Part shown: positions 1 through 6,792 of the stretch, one piece after another | How the letters are laid out: each line of letters begins with the position of its first letter | Position numbering within the stretch: the first letter of the stretch is position 1 | Source: Desulfobacterales bacterium | Lineage (GTDB): Bacteria > Desulfobacterota > Desulfobacteria > Desulfobacterales > C00003060 | DNA: 14,949 nt | Direction of reading: 5' to 3' | NCBI GenBank assembly: GCA_020347085.1 | Contig: CP070769.1 | Span: 2,332,588-2,347,536, forward strand | Position numbers and translations under genes: made by a program | The notes under the pieces: model-generated | Database searches by the model: none | Seen by the model: only the letters and a program-made list of their open reading frames with translations | Told to the model about the DNA's origin: nothing

Positions 1-1088
1 AGCCAAAGAAATAAAGCGAAAGAGGGGTGAGCACCCAAATGGTCCTCAGACATTGCCGTACGGAGTAGCATACAAAAAGGACAATGGATTTCATTATAAT
101 GATCATGCTTACAAAGTAGCCAACCTTTTTCATTCATTCTATAACCAAGGAGTACACAACTACAGAGAGCTTGAACGGTTGACAGGTATTCATCACAGAA
201 CAATACCTAATCTGCTCAAAAATGAGCTTTATATAGGTTATCGAAAATATGACCAAAAACGCAGCCCCGAGAAAAGGATTAAGCCTGATGGCAGACAAGC
301 TGACAAAAGAAAGGTGAAACGAGAACCTGATGAAATAATTAGAATAAAGGTAATCGATGATCCAATTATTGATGAAAGAGTCTTCAGAGAAGTTCAAGAA
401 ATCATGGCTAACAAAAGAAGAGATTTTCACAGAAAAAGATCTGCCAAAGGCGAACGTTTTCTATATTCAGGATTTCTTAGGTGTGGGTATTGTGGTGAAA
501 AGATCTATTCAACGTCTGGGAGGAGGAACCATAAGAAAGATTATTATTATTGCCGTACAAAGAATTATACATTCCAAAAGAAGAATGGTCCTTCAAGCTG
601 TGCGTCCAAATATATTCCTAAAAAGATGATCGAACACACAATTACATCTTTTATTGCCAAAACTTTAACCAAAAAGGACTACCTAAGAAAGATAATAGAA
701 TGTGCATGCTCCAAAAGCAAACACAAGGATCTGAAGGCTGAGGCTCGATCAATCGGTAACGCTCTGAAAAATCTTAAAAAAAAGAAAGCTAAGATACTCG
801 ATCTGTACAGTGATGACCTATTTACGAGGGAAGAACTGGGCAAGAAAGTGGACGAATTAAATGATGAAGTGGAGCGGTTGAAGGTGCAGCAGTCAAAGGT
901 TCAGAGATCGTTGCAATCAGCAGATGGGGATGCAGTGGAGAAAAACATTCGGCTGATCGTCTCGACCGTCGCCGAATTTGAACACTGGACCCCCAAACGC
1001 AAACGGGCATTCTTGAGAAGTCAGATGCCTGAATTTTCAGTGACCAACAAAGGCATTACTGGAGTTACGTTCAATTTCTGTAAACTAG
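1..1088. mobile_element. Edge of an integrated element (prophage, island or conjugative element) inserted in comM
   Basis: A large serine recombinase gene runs straight up to the point where the comM reading frame breaks. Sequence to the left is A-rich; sequence to the right is comM and then ordinary chromosomal genes. Large serine recombinases commonly lie next to one att end of the element they move, so the junction near 1080-1090 is read as one element end. The other end and the cargo are outside the window, so the element type cannot be named. Confidence 0.6.
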
Positions 1089-1129
1089 GAAACCGCAAGG
1101 GCAAGGATTCATGGCACCTACCAGCATGA
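2..1129 (+). CDS. Large serine recombinase, C-terminal part (5' end outside window)
   Basis: Site-specific DNA recombinase of the large serine integrase type, which integrates and excises mobile elements at att sites. The reading frame is open to the window edge, so the TTG at 53 is not the start; the N-terminal resolvase catalytic domain must lie to the left. The visible 375 residues start in the recombinase domain (PNGPQTLPYGVAY, then a helix-rich stretch with LLKNELYIGY). A zinc beta-ribbon follows (FLRCGYCG at roughly residues 157-164, further Cys in YYYCRTK and SSCASK). Next comes a Lys/Glu-rich coiled coil (roughly residues 240-300), the usual order in this family. The gene is A-rich and lysine-rich compared with the genes to its right, as expected of acquired DNA. 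Its 3' end overlaps the cut comM gene by 59 bases on the opposite strand, and its last dozen or so residues (NRKGKDSWHLPA) are read from comM DNA. Domain calls rest on motif recognition. Catalytic competence cannot be judged here. Confidence 0.88.
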   Translation, partial: AKEIKRKRGEHPNGPQTLPYGVAYKKDNGFHYNDHAYKVANLFHSFYNQGVHNYRELERLTGIHHRTIPNLLKNELYIGYRKYDQKRSPEKRIKPDGRQADKRKVKREPDEIIRIKVIDDPIIDERVFREVQEIMANKRRDFHRKRSAKGERFLYSGFLRCGYCGEKIYSTSGRRNHKKDYYYCRTKNYTFQKKNGPSSCASKYIPKKMIEHTITSFIAKTLTKKDYLRKIIECACSKSKHKDLKAEARSIGNALKNLKKKKAKILDLYSDDLFTREELGKKVDELNDEVERLKVQQSKVQRSLQSADGDAVEKNIRLIVSTVAEFEHWTPKRKRAFLRSQMPEFSVTNKGITGVTFNFCKLGNRKGKDSWHLPA

Positions 1130-2156
1130 ACGTGGCAGGATAGGTAATACTGGTAATGGCCCGTGCAATGGTCACGTAACCATCTTCCATGGGCTGACGC
1201 AGCACCTCAAGCACGTTCTTTTTGAACTCGGGAAGTTCATCCAGGAAAAGCACCCCGTTGTGCGCTAAACTCACCTCCCCGGGTCTTGGAATGTGCCCCC
1301 CACCAATAAGTCCAGCGTCGGATATGGTATGGTGCGGAGAACGAAAGGGCCGATGTGTAACCAGTGCCTGAGAGTCTTTGAGCATGCCCAGTACGCTATA
1401 AACCTTGGTTGTTTCGATCGCCTCTTCAAAGGTGATAGGGGGCAGGATCGTAGCCAGGCGTTTTGCCAGCATGGTCTTCCCTGCCCCGGGCGGGCCGATC
1501 ATAATAACGTTATGGCCCCCTGCCGCTGCTACCTCCAAAGCCCGTTTGACATGCTCTTGGCCTTTGACGTCACAGAAGTCTAACTCATCTGCGTGAGCCC
1601 CGTCAAAAATGGTTTCAATATCGACAGATTCCGGCTGTAAGGGTTTCAGGCCGCTCAGAAAATCTACCAGCGCACCAAGGGTGGCAACAGGGAGGACTTC
1701 TATACCATCTACCACGGCTGCTTCACGAGCATTCTCTTTCGGGAGAATCATACCCCGAAAGCCGGAATTCCTGGCCAACAAGGCCACTGGAAGCGAGCCG
1801 CGTACTGGTTTGATGCGTCCATCAAGAGAGAGTTCACCCATGATCAAATACTCGGTGAGTCGACCCTGTGGCAACACCCCCGTGGCAGCTAAAATGCCCA
1901 GCGCAATGGGAAGGTCAAAACCTGTCCCCTCCTTCTTGATATCGGCGGGTGCCAAGTTGACCGTGATGCGATCGTCTGGAAACCTGTAGCCTGAATTGTT
2001 AATTGCAGATTTGACTCGATCTTTACTTTCCTTGACAGCAGCCTCCGGAAGGCCCACCGTCGTGAAGGTTGGCAGTCCCTGCCTAATGTCAACCTCTACC
2101 TCCACGGTGTAGGCATCAACCCCGAGGACCGCGCTGCTTAAGACCCTGGAAAGCAA
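1071..2156 (-). pseudogene. comM: ComM/YifB Mg-chelatase-like AAA+ protein, cut off by element insertion
   Basis: ComM (YifB) is a hexameric AAA+ branch-migration helicase that helps incorporate DNA during natural transformation; it acts in the cytoplasm. The TTG start at 2156 is supported by a strong AGGGAGG ribosome site six bases upstream and gives the family-typical N terminus MLSRVLSSAVLGVDAY. Present are the N-terminal LonB-like part (GLPEAAVKESKDRVKSAI, NLAPADIKKEG, FDLPIALG), Walker A GPPGAGKT (221-228) and Walker B VLFLDE (Asp306-Glu307). The frame ends at residue 361, right after MNPCPCGF. Full-length relatives are about 500 residues, so about 150 are missing, including the rest of the AAA+ lid and the C-terminal domain. 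The break coincides with the end of the serine recombinase gene, so insertion, not random decay, is the likely cause. The retained part shows no frameshift or internal stop, which suggests a recent or reversible event. The remainder should lie beyond the far end of the element. Confidence 0.9.
1080..1094. other. Probable attachment-site junction (attL/attR) in comM
   Basis: On the minus strand, comM reads as expected through MNPCPCGF (Gly-Phe codons at 1089-1094). It then changes to LVYRN and a stop at 1071-1073, whereas family members continue with further conserved residues after this motif. The crossover must lie close to this change. The exact core dinucleotide cannot be fixed without the other junction. 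Confidence 0.5.
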
Positions 2157-2444
2157 GATACCCTCCCTACAAAACCGTGCTGTAGAACCCGTTGCGAGTC
2201 ATGGGTCTCGCGTTGGGATTCATTCAAGCTTCAGGCCGGAACACGCAAGGCGCAACCGGTACGTAACCAGTCGTTCTATTTTGCCATCACGTCGACTTTG
2301 AGCGCAACGAACCGGGCTCTAATCCCCTTTATAACACAGCGATTTTTCAGGGCTTAGCAAAGACCCGCCATGAAGGCAAGCATTATGTGAATCTCTACGA
2401 GAAATGCCACTGATCGGCAGGAAAAAGTCCAGAAAGGAGGAATA
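2157..2444. other. Intergenic region between divergent comM and the lpxC side
   Basis: It holds the comM ribosome site at its left end and an AAAGGAGG site at its right end, and should contain promoters in both directions. No convincing -35/-10 pair stands out. A startless open stretch at 2267-2413 on the plus strand encodes about 48 residues ending NLYEKCH. It may be a gene remnant or chance; I do not recognise it. Confidence 0.35.
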
Positions 2445-2447
2445 TTG

Positions 2448-2705
2448 TTGCAAAAAAGACACAACTTTTGTATAGGGCGTGTATCTTTCTACACATCAAA
2501 GCAAGGCGGGGATACAAGGCGCACGCTGCGCTTTAGAAAAGGGCGCGGCCACGCTGCAACTTTCTCCATTATATTCAAAAGGTTGCTTGGCGAGTTCGGC
2601 GTCCCTCTGTTGATTTTTTCTCTTCTGGTATGGCTATTGCTACAAAAGAATAATACGGTTTTAAGAACCAGTTCATTATGGACTCTCTGTCTAAGACAAC
2701 GATGA
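2448..2705 (+). CDS. Possible small single-span membrane protein, unknown function
   Basis: An 85-residue frame starting at TTG 2448, seven bases after a near-perfect AAAGGAGG ribosome site (2433-2440). That site is the main reason to call it; a TTG at 2445 in the same frame is too close to it. The N-terminal half is very basic (many Arg/Lys), followed by one clear hydrophobic span FGVPLLIFSLLVWLLLQ and a short polar tail. This predicts a small inner-membrane protein with the N terminus inside. It ends 30 bases before lpxC in the same direction, so co-transcription is plausible. I recognise no family. Other frames do not extend it, so a simple frameshift is not evident. The non-ATG start and odd composition leave real doubt. 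Confidence 0.4.
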   Translation: MQKRHNFCIGRVSFYTSKQGGDTRRTLRFRKGRGHAATFSIIFKRLLGEFGVPLLIFSLLVWLLLQKNNTVLRTSSLWTLCLRQR

Positions 2706-2735
2706 GTTGATCACAAACTAATTAGGATACTTGAT

Positions 2736-3608
2736 ATGCACACCTATCAGCGAACCTTGACCCAGCAGGTACAATGCACCGGCATCGGGCTTCACTCAGG
2801 CAAAAAAGTCAATGTGACAATCAAACCTGCGCCAGTGAACCATGGCATTAAATTTCTCAGGACCGATCTGCCCCACAAGCCGGTTATAAGCGCCCATTTC
2901 CGAAATGTTATCGATACTAGCCTCGCAACCACTTTGGGGGCAGATGGCGTCATTGTCTCTACCATTGAGCACCTGATGGCCTCTTTTGCCGGGCTGTCCA
3001 TCGATAATGCCCTCGTGGAGATGGATGCCTATGAAGCCCCTATCATGGACGGCAGCGCCCAGCCGTTTACATCCATGTTACAAGAGGCTGGCATCAAGAC
3101 CCAGTCGGGAAAGCGTTATACGTTTGTTGTAAAGAAACCCATTGAGATGGAAGAGGAAGACAAAAAGGTTGGGCTTTATCCCTCAGATGCCCTTAAAATT
3201 AGCTATACCATAGACTTCAACCACCCGCTTGTAAAGCGTCAGTCATATACCATTGCGCTAACTGATAGCCTTTTTGAAAAGGAGATCAGCCGGGCCAGAA
3301 CATTTGGGTTTTTGCACGAAGTCAATTATCTGAAACAAAATGGATTTGCTAGGGGTGGCTCCCTGCAAAATGCTGTGGTGCTCGACCAGGACGGAATATT
3401 GAACCAGGAAGGGCTCCGCTATGAAGACGAGTTCGTCCGTCACAAGGTGCTGGACTGTATTGGTGATCTTTCCTTGCTGGGTATGCCTTTTATCGGCCAC
3501 ATCGTGGCCCACAAATCGGGGCATGCCCTGAATCATGCCCTGTTAAAAAGATTCATCAACCAAAAGTCCTGTTGGGAAACTGTGCAGGCCCCGATTGTCT
3601 CGCCTTAA
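2736..3608 (+). CDS. lpxC: UDP-3-O-acyl-N-acetylglucosamine deacetylase (LpxC)
   Basis: Zinc-dependent cytoplasmic deacetylase that performs the committed step of lipid A synthesis, removing acetate from UDP-3-O-acyl-GlcNAc. The 290 residues are near the usual length (about 300). N-terminal QCTGIGLHSGKKV is typical. The zinc-binding IEHLMA motif places Glu78 and His79 exactly as in E. coli. His236 and Asp240 in HKVLDCIGD are the other metal ligands, and His263 in HKSGHALNH is the catalytic histidine. ATG 2736 has a weak TAGGA ribosome site eight bases upstream. It shows that the host has a lipid A outer membrane. It is followed by 218 bases holding a long inverted repeat, so the next genes may be separately expressed. 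Confidence 0.97.
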   Translation: MHTYQRTLTQQVQCTGIGLHSGKKVNVTIKPAPVNHGIKFLRTDLPHKPVISAHFRNVIDTSLATTLGADGVIVSTIEHLMASFAGLSIDNALVEMDAYEAPIMDGSAQPFTSMLQEAGIKTQSGKRYTFVVKKPIEMEEEDKKVGLYPSDALKISYTIDFNHPLVKRQSYTIALTDSLFEKEISRARTFGFLHEVNYLKQNGFARGGSLQNAVVLDQDGILNQEGLRYEDEFVRHKVLDCIGDLSLLGMPFIGHIVAHKSGHALNHALLKRFINQKSCWETVQAPIVSP

Positions 3609-3671
3609 CAGCCACCGTATTTGTCTCCCTTAAATCTCTTGCAATTTGAGACCTATTTGGTTATTTTGAAC

Positions 3672-3748
3672 CTCCCTGCAGCAAGCCTGTTTGAATTCCG
3701 TGTCGCGAACCTCCGAAGGAGGATTCAACAAGGCAAGCTGCAGGGGAG
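3672..3748. repeat. Long imperfect inverted repeat with inner hairpin between lpxC and the DUF4390 gene
   Basis: The left arm, 3672-3695 (starts CTCCCTGCAGCAAGCC), matches the reverse complement of the right arm, 3723-3748 (ends AGCTGCAGGGGAG), with only a few mismatches and bulges. The enclosed bases contain a second perfect hairpin, CCTCC-GAA-GGAGG, at 3710-3722. No T-run follows, so it is not a classic intrinsic terminator. A little further on, GCTGTTGCAGTGTAA (3808-3822) resembles the right end of the repeats at 6699-6755 and 12888-12944, and the left arm shares CTCCCTGCAG with the copy at 6701. It may be a larger relative of that family. Confidence 0.6.
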
Positions 3749-3826
3749 CTTCTCTTAACCCCGCAGCCAATCGCCTGAGTTCGTCGAGGTCAAGCTGCGT
3801 GCAATGAGCTGTTGCAGTGTAACCCC

Positions 3827-4387
3827 ATGCGAAAAAGAATGCTGATATTCGCACTCTGTTTATTTTTGCTCCTTTCCAGCGTGGCTTGGGGACAGGATGC
3901 GAGGATAACGGATGTCATTGTTACGAACACCAGAGATGATCTGATATTGTTCTTTAGGGTACAGGACTGTTTTACCCAAGACCTAGAAAAGGCGATCTTG
4001 AGTGGTGTTCCCACGGCTTTTACCTTTTTGGCATCCCTTGACCAAGTTCGAAATTTTTGGAAAGACAAAAATATGGCCAGTTTGGAGATCCGCCACACAG
4101 TTAAGTACAATAACCTGAAGAATGAATTTGAGGTTACACGCAGCGAACATAGTGAAAAATCCATTATTGTCGGTACCCTGTCTGAAGCCAAAAAGATCAT
4201 GGCAGAAGTTGAGAATGTCAGGATTGCTGAGCTTAAATCGCTTGAGAGAAATTGTCATTACCAGGTCAGCGTAAAGGCAGAACTTAGCAAGATCACCCTC
4301 CCGTTCTATCTGCATCATGTATTTCGGTTCTTCCTGTTTCTGTGGGATTTTGAAACGGACTGGCACACGACAGACTTCATATACTGA
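3827..4387 (+). CDS. DUF4390 family exported protein, partner gene of ntrY
   Basis: A 186-residue protein of the DUF4390 type, which in several proteobacterial groups sits directly before an ntrY-like kinase gene; its biochemical role is unknown. ATG 3827 gives a clean signal peptide: MRKRM, then a hydrophobic core LIFALCLFLLLSSVAWG, with likely cleavage near Gly-Gln at residues 22-23. The protein would be periplasmic or membrane-anchored. The rest is a mixed alpha/beta protein with ARITDVIVTNTRDDLILFF near the start and a C-terminal hydrophobic FYLHHVFRFFLFLW followed by acidic residues. No clear ribosome site precedes ATG 3827; ATG 3839 would shorten the basic N-region. Only 12 bases separate its stop from ntrY, so the two are probably co-transcribed. 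A role in presenting a signal to NtrY is my inference. Confidence 0.78.
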   Translation: MRKRMLIFALCLFLLLSSVAWGQDARITDVIVTNTRDDLILFFRVQDCFTQDLEKAILSGVPTAFTFLASLDQVRNFWKDKNMASLEIRHTVKYNNLKNEFEVTRSEHSEKSIIVGTLSEAKKIMAEVENVRIAELKSLERNCHYQVSVKAELSKITLPFYLHHVFRFFLFLWDFETDWHTTDFIY

Positions 4388-4399
4388 GACCGCATTCCC

Positions 4400-6613
4400 A
4401 TGACCCAAATATCAGAAGAAGAGGCTAGGCGCCGCAAGCGTGAACGGATCATCATGCTGATCCTTGTGGTGGCAGTGGGCATCATCTCCTATGCAGAAAC
4501 TAGGGTGCTTCGCTTTGGGGCAGGGCTGCCCATATCCAACACGGTTGTTATGTTCATCCTCATCAACATCAACATGCTTGTGTTGCTGTTGTTGATCTTC
4601 CTGGTGTTCAGAAACATTGTAAAGCTTCTTTATGACCGCAGACGAAAGGTCATGGGTGCGAAGCTGCGAACCAAGCTTGTGATCGCATTTGCCGGCCTTT
4701 CTTTGATTCCAACCATCCTACTCTTTTTCTTTTCGGTCCAATTCATCACCTCCAGCGTGGCATTCTGGTTCAACGTACCTGTGGAAGACTCCCTGGAAAA
4801 ATCTTTAGACGTTGGCAAATATGTCTATAAACGTGCCACTGAAAGCAATCGTTTTTATCTGGAACGGCTCGCTTATCAAATCGTACGTAGGAATTTGCTG
4901 GAGGGGAAAAATAGAAAAGCCTTAGCCCGCTATATCGAAGTCGCTCAGAGAGCTTTCAACATCCATGCGATCGAGGTCTATTCTACCCGCTCGGAGCGCT
5001 TAGCAATCGCCTTAGATGCAGACATGGAAGGGACTCCATTTAGTGCGGTGTCAGCAGACGCGATACGAAAGGAATTTCATGGGGTCAACTTCGCCACCCT
5101 GTCAAGTCATCACCCTTTGGGAGAAATCGTCAGAACCCTCGGATGCATTCCATCTAATTCGGGGCCGGATGAAGCCATTGGTATGGCTGCTGTCACCACC
5201 CTTATTCCAGCCAGGCATTCAGAGAACTTGGCTGCTGTTTCCCGCGGCTTTGATCAATACCAACAGATGAAGATGATGAAATGGCCCATTCAGGTCAGTC
5301 ACCTAATAACACTCTCCATTGTGGCCTTGCTGATCATATTCTGTGCGACCTGGTTTGGATTTTACTTGGCCAAGACGTTGACGATTCCCATCCAAGAACT
5401 GGCCGAAGGAACACGGCGCGTGGCTGAAGGAGACCTGAATTTTACCATTGACAAGGGCACTGATGATGAAATGGGCACGCTTGTCAATGCGTTCAACAAG
5501 ATGACCCGCGATCTGAGGGCAGGCAAGCAGCAGCTTGAGTTGTCTGCCCGCCAACTCAAGGAACGAAACCTTGAGATTGAACAGAGGCGACTTTATATGG
5601 AGACGGTCTTGAGAAATGTCTCAACCGGTGTCATTTCGCTCAATGCTTCGGGCTTCATTTCCACGATAAACAAGTCAGCAGAAAAGATGCTCGGGGTTAA
5701 AGCGGAACAGGTGCTAAATCGAAGCTACAAAAAGGTTTTAAGTCCTGAACACCTGGAATTGGCCAAAGACTTGCTGGAAGACCTGGAAAACAGCCCTGAG
5801 AACTCGGTCGAGAGACCAGTTAGGCTCACTATCGATCAGGCGGCCCGCGCCTTTATGGTCCACGTCACAGCCCTCAAAGACGACAAAGATCGTTACATGG
5901 GAATGGTCGTTGTGTTTGATGACCTTACTGAAATCGAAAAGGCCCAGAGGATGGCAGCTTGGCGTGAGGTCGCGCGGCGCATTGCGCATGAGGTAAAAAA
6001 CCCCCTCACGCCTATAAAGCTTTCTGCACAAAGACTCAGGCGGAAGTATGGTGATCAGATTGTAACCGACGATTCTGTGTTTATGGAGTGTATTCAGACG
6101 ATCATTGATCAAGTAGACCAGATCGGAAACCTGGTGAATGAATTTTCCGCCTTTGCCAGGCTCCCCGCGGCAACCCCCCAGCCATGCTATTTGCCGGAAA
6201 TTGTTGAAGATGCTGCAGCTCTTTACCGGGAAGCCCAGCCCAACATCTCCTTTGAAATGCGCTCAGAGCCGGATATTCCACAGCTCAATTTAGACCGAGA
6301 GCAGATGAAACGCGTGATGATCAACCTGATTGACAATGCTGTTGGCGCTATGAACGGCAGGGGGGTTATTGGGGTGGCATTGAGCTATGATACAATACTC
6401 AAAATTGTGAGACTAGAACTGAGTGACACGGGAACGGGAATACCATCAGAAGATAAAATTAGGCTTTTTGAACCCTATTTTTCAACCAAGAAAACAGGCA
6501 TGGGGCTGGGGCTCTCGATTGTCAACACCATTATTGAGGACCATAATGGGTTCATCCGGGTGCAGGACAACCAACCAAGGGGAACGAAGTTCATTATAGA
6601 ATTACCGGCATAA
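4400..6613 (+). CDS. ntrY: NtrY-type membrane sensor histidine kinase
   Basis: Membrane histidine kinase of the NtrY family that phosphorylates NtrX-type regulators. In 737 residues the order is three N-terminal membrane spans (about 18-38, 48-70, 88-112) and a roughly 190-residue extracytoplasmic region. A fourth span follows (302-324), then HAMP (about 325-378), a coiled linker, PAS (about 398-510) and the kinase core. His530 in RRIAHEVKNPLTPIKLSAQR is the phospho-acceptor. The N box has Asn642 and Asn646 (NLIDNA), the G1 box is SDTGTGI with Asp676, and the F and G2 boxes are FEPYFSTKKTGMGLGLSI. All catalytic motifs are intact. ATG 4400 lies 12 bases after the DUF4390 stop; the ribosome site is weak. 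The partner ntrX follows after 179 bases that hold a repeat. The sensed signal is unknown; nitrogen, redox and envelope cues are reported for the family. Confidence 0.92.
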   Translation: MTQISEEEARRRKRERIIMLILVVAVGIISYAETRVLRFGAGLPISNTVVMFILININMLVLLLLIFLVFRNIVKLLYDRRRKVMGAKLRTKLVIAFAGLSLIPTILLFFFSVQFITSSVAFWFNVPVEDSLEKSLDVGKYVYKRATESNRFYLERLAYQIVRRNLLEGKNRKALARYIEVAQRAFNIHAIEVYSTRSERLAIALDADMEGTPFSAVSADAIRKEFHGVNFATLSSHHPLGEIVRTLGCIPSNSGPDEAIGMAAVTTLIPARHSENLAAVSRGFDQYQQMKMMKWPIQVSHLITLSIVALLIIFCATWFGFYLAKTLTIPIQELAEGTRRVAEGDLNFTIDKGTDDEMGTLVNAFNKMTRDLRAGKQQLELSARQLKERNLEIEQRRLYMETVLRNVSTGVISLNASGFISTINKSAEKMLGVKAEQVLNRSYKKVLSPEHLELAKDLLEDLENSPENSVERPVRLTIDQAARAFMVHVTALKDDKDRYMGMVVVFDDLTEIEKAQRMAAWREVARRIAHEVKNPLTPIKLSAQRLRRKYGDQIVTDDSVFMECIQTIIDQVDQIGNLVNEFSAFARLPAATPQPCYLPEIVEDAAALYREAQPNISFEMRSEPDIPQLNLDREQMKRVMINLIDNAVGAMNGRGVIGVALSYDTILKIVRLELSDTGTGIPSEDKIRLFEPYFSTKKTGMGLGLSIVNTIIEDHNGFIRVQDNQPRGTKFIIELPA

Positions 6614-6614
6614 C

Positions 6615-6660
6615 AATTGACGATTGACCATTGAAGCATGACGAATAACAACCTTTCATA
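6615..6660. repeat. Low-complexity ATTGA-rich stretch after ntrY
   Basis: Near-repeats of ATTGA/TTGAC follow each other: CAATTGACGATTGACCATTG at 6614-6633, then GACGAATAACAACC. The same vocabulary recurs at 6773-6780 (ACAATTGA) and before rsmD (GACGACTAATAACGAATATTGG at 8161-8182). This looks like degenerate simple-sequence intergenic DNA. No promoter with good spacing was found in it. Confidence 0.4.
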
Positions 6661-6698
6661 GAGAATTGGGTATCCGGTATTGAAAGACGCAATATTGT

Positions 6699-6755
6699 AG
6701 CTCCCTGCAGTCCCGATAAATCGGGAGAGGGAATGCGCTCGCTGTTGCAGTTCAA
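6699..6755. repeat. 57-base dispersed hairpin repeat, copy A, upstream of ntrX
   Basis: It aligns without gaps to 12888-12944 with 49 of 57 identical bases. The core hairpin is TCCCGAT-AA-ATCGGGA (6711-6726). An outer pairing is possible between TCCCT (6702-6706) and AGGGA (6728-6732). The right end is CTGTTGCAGTTCAA. It lies 37 bases before the ntrX start, within the ntrY-ntrX gap, and could affect processing or translation of the downstream message. Confidence 0.75.
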
Positions 6756-6792
6756 TCGGCCATAGGCCATAGACAATTGAAGGAGTAATAAC

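Noticed and set aside
53..1129. Recombinase gene starting at TTG 53
   Set aside because: The same frame is open to the window edge and its upstream codons fit the recombinase domain, so this is an internal codon of a longer gene.
2298..2335. Promoter TTGAGC...TATAAC before the small ORF and lpxC
   Set aside because: The spacer is 26 bases, too long for sigma-70.
3630..3854. 74-codon minus-strand frame between lpxC and the DUF4390 gene
   Set aside because: It mostly translates the inverted repeat region and overlaps the DUF4390 start; no ribosome site was seen.
6711..6726. Intrinsic terminator after ntrY
   Set aside because: The hairpin is good but no T-run follows on either side, and it matches a dispersed repeat.
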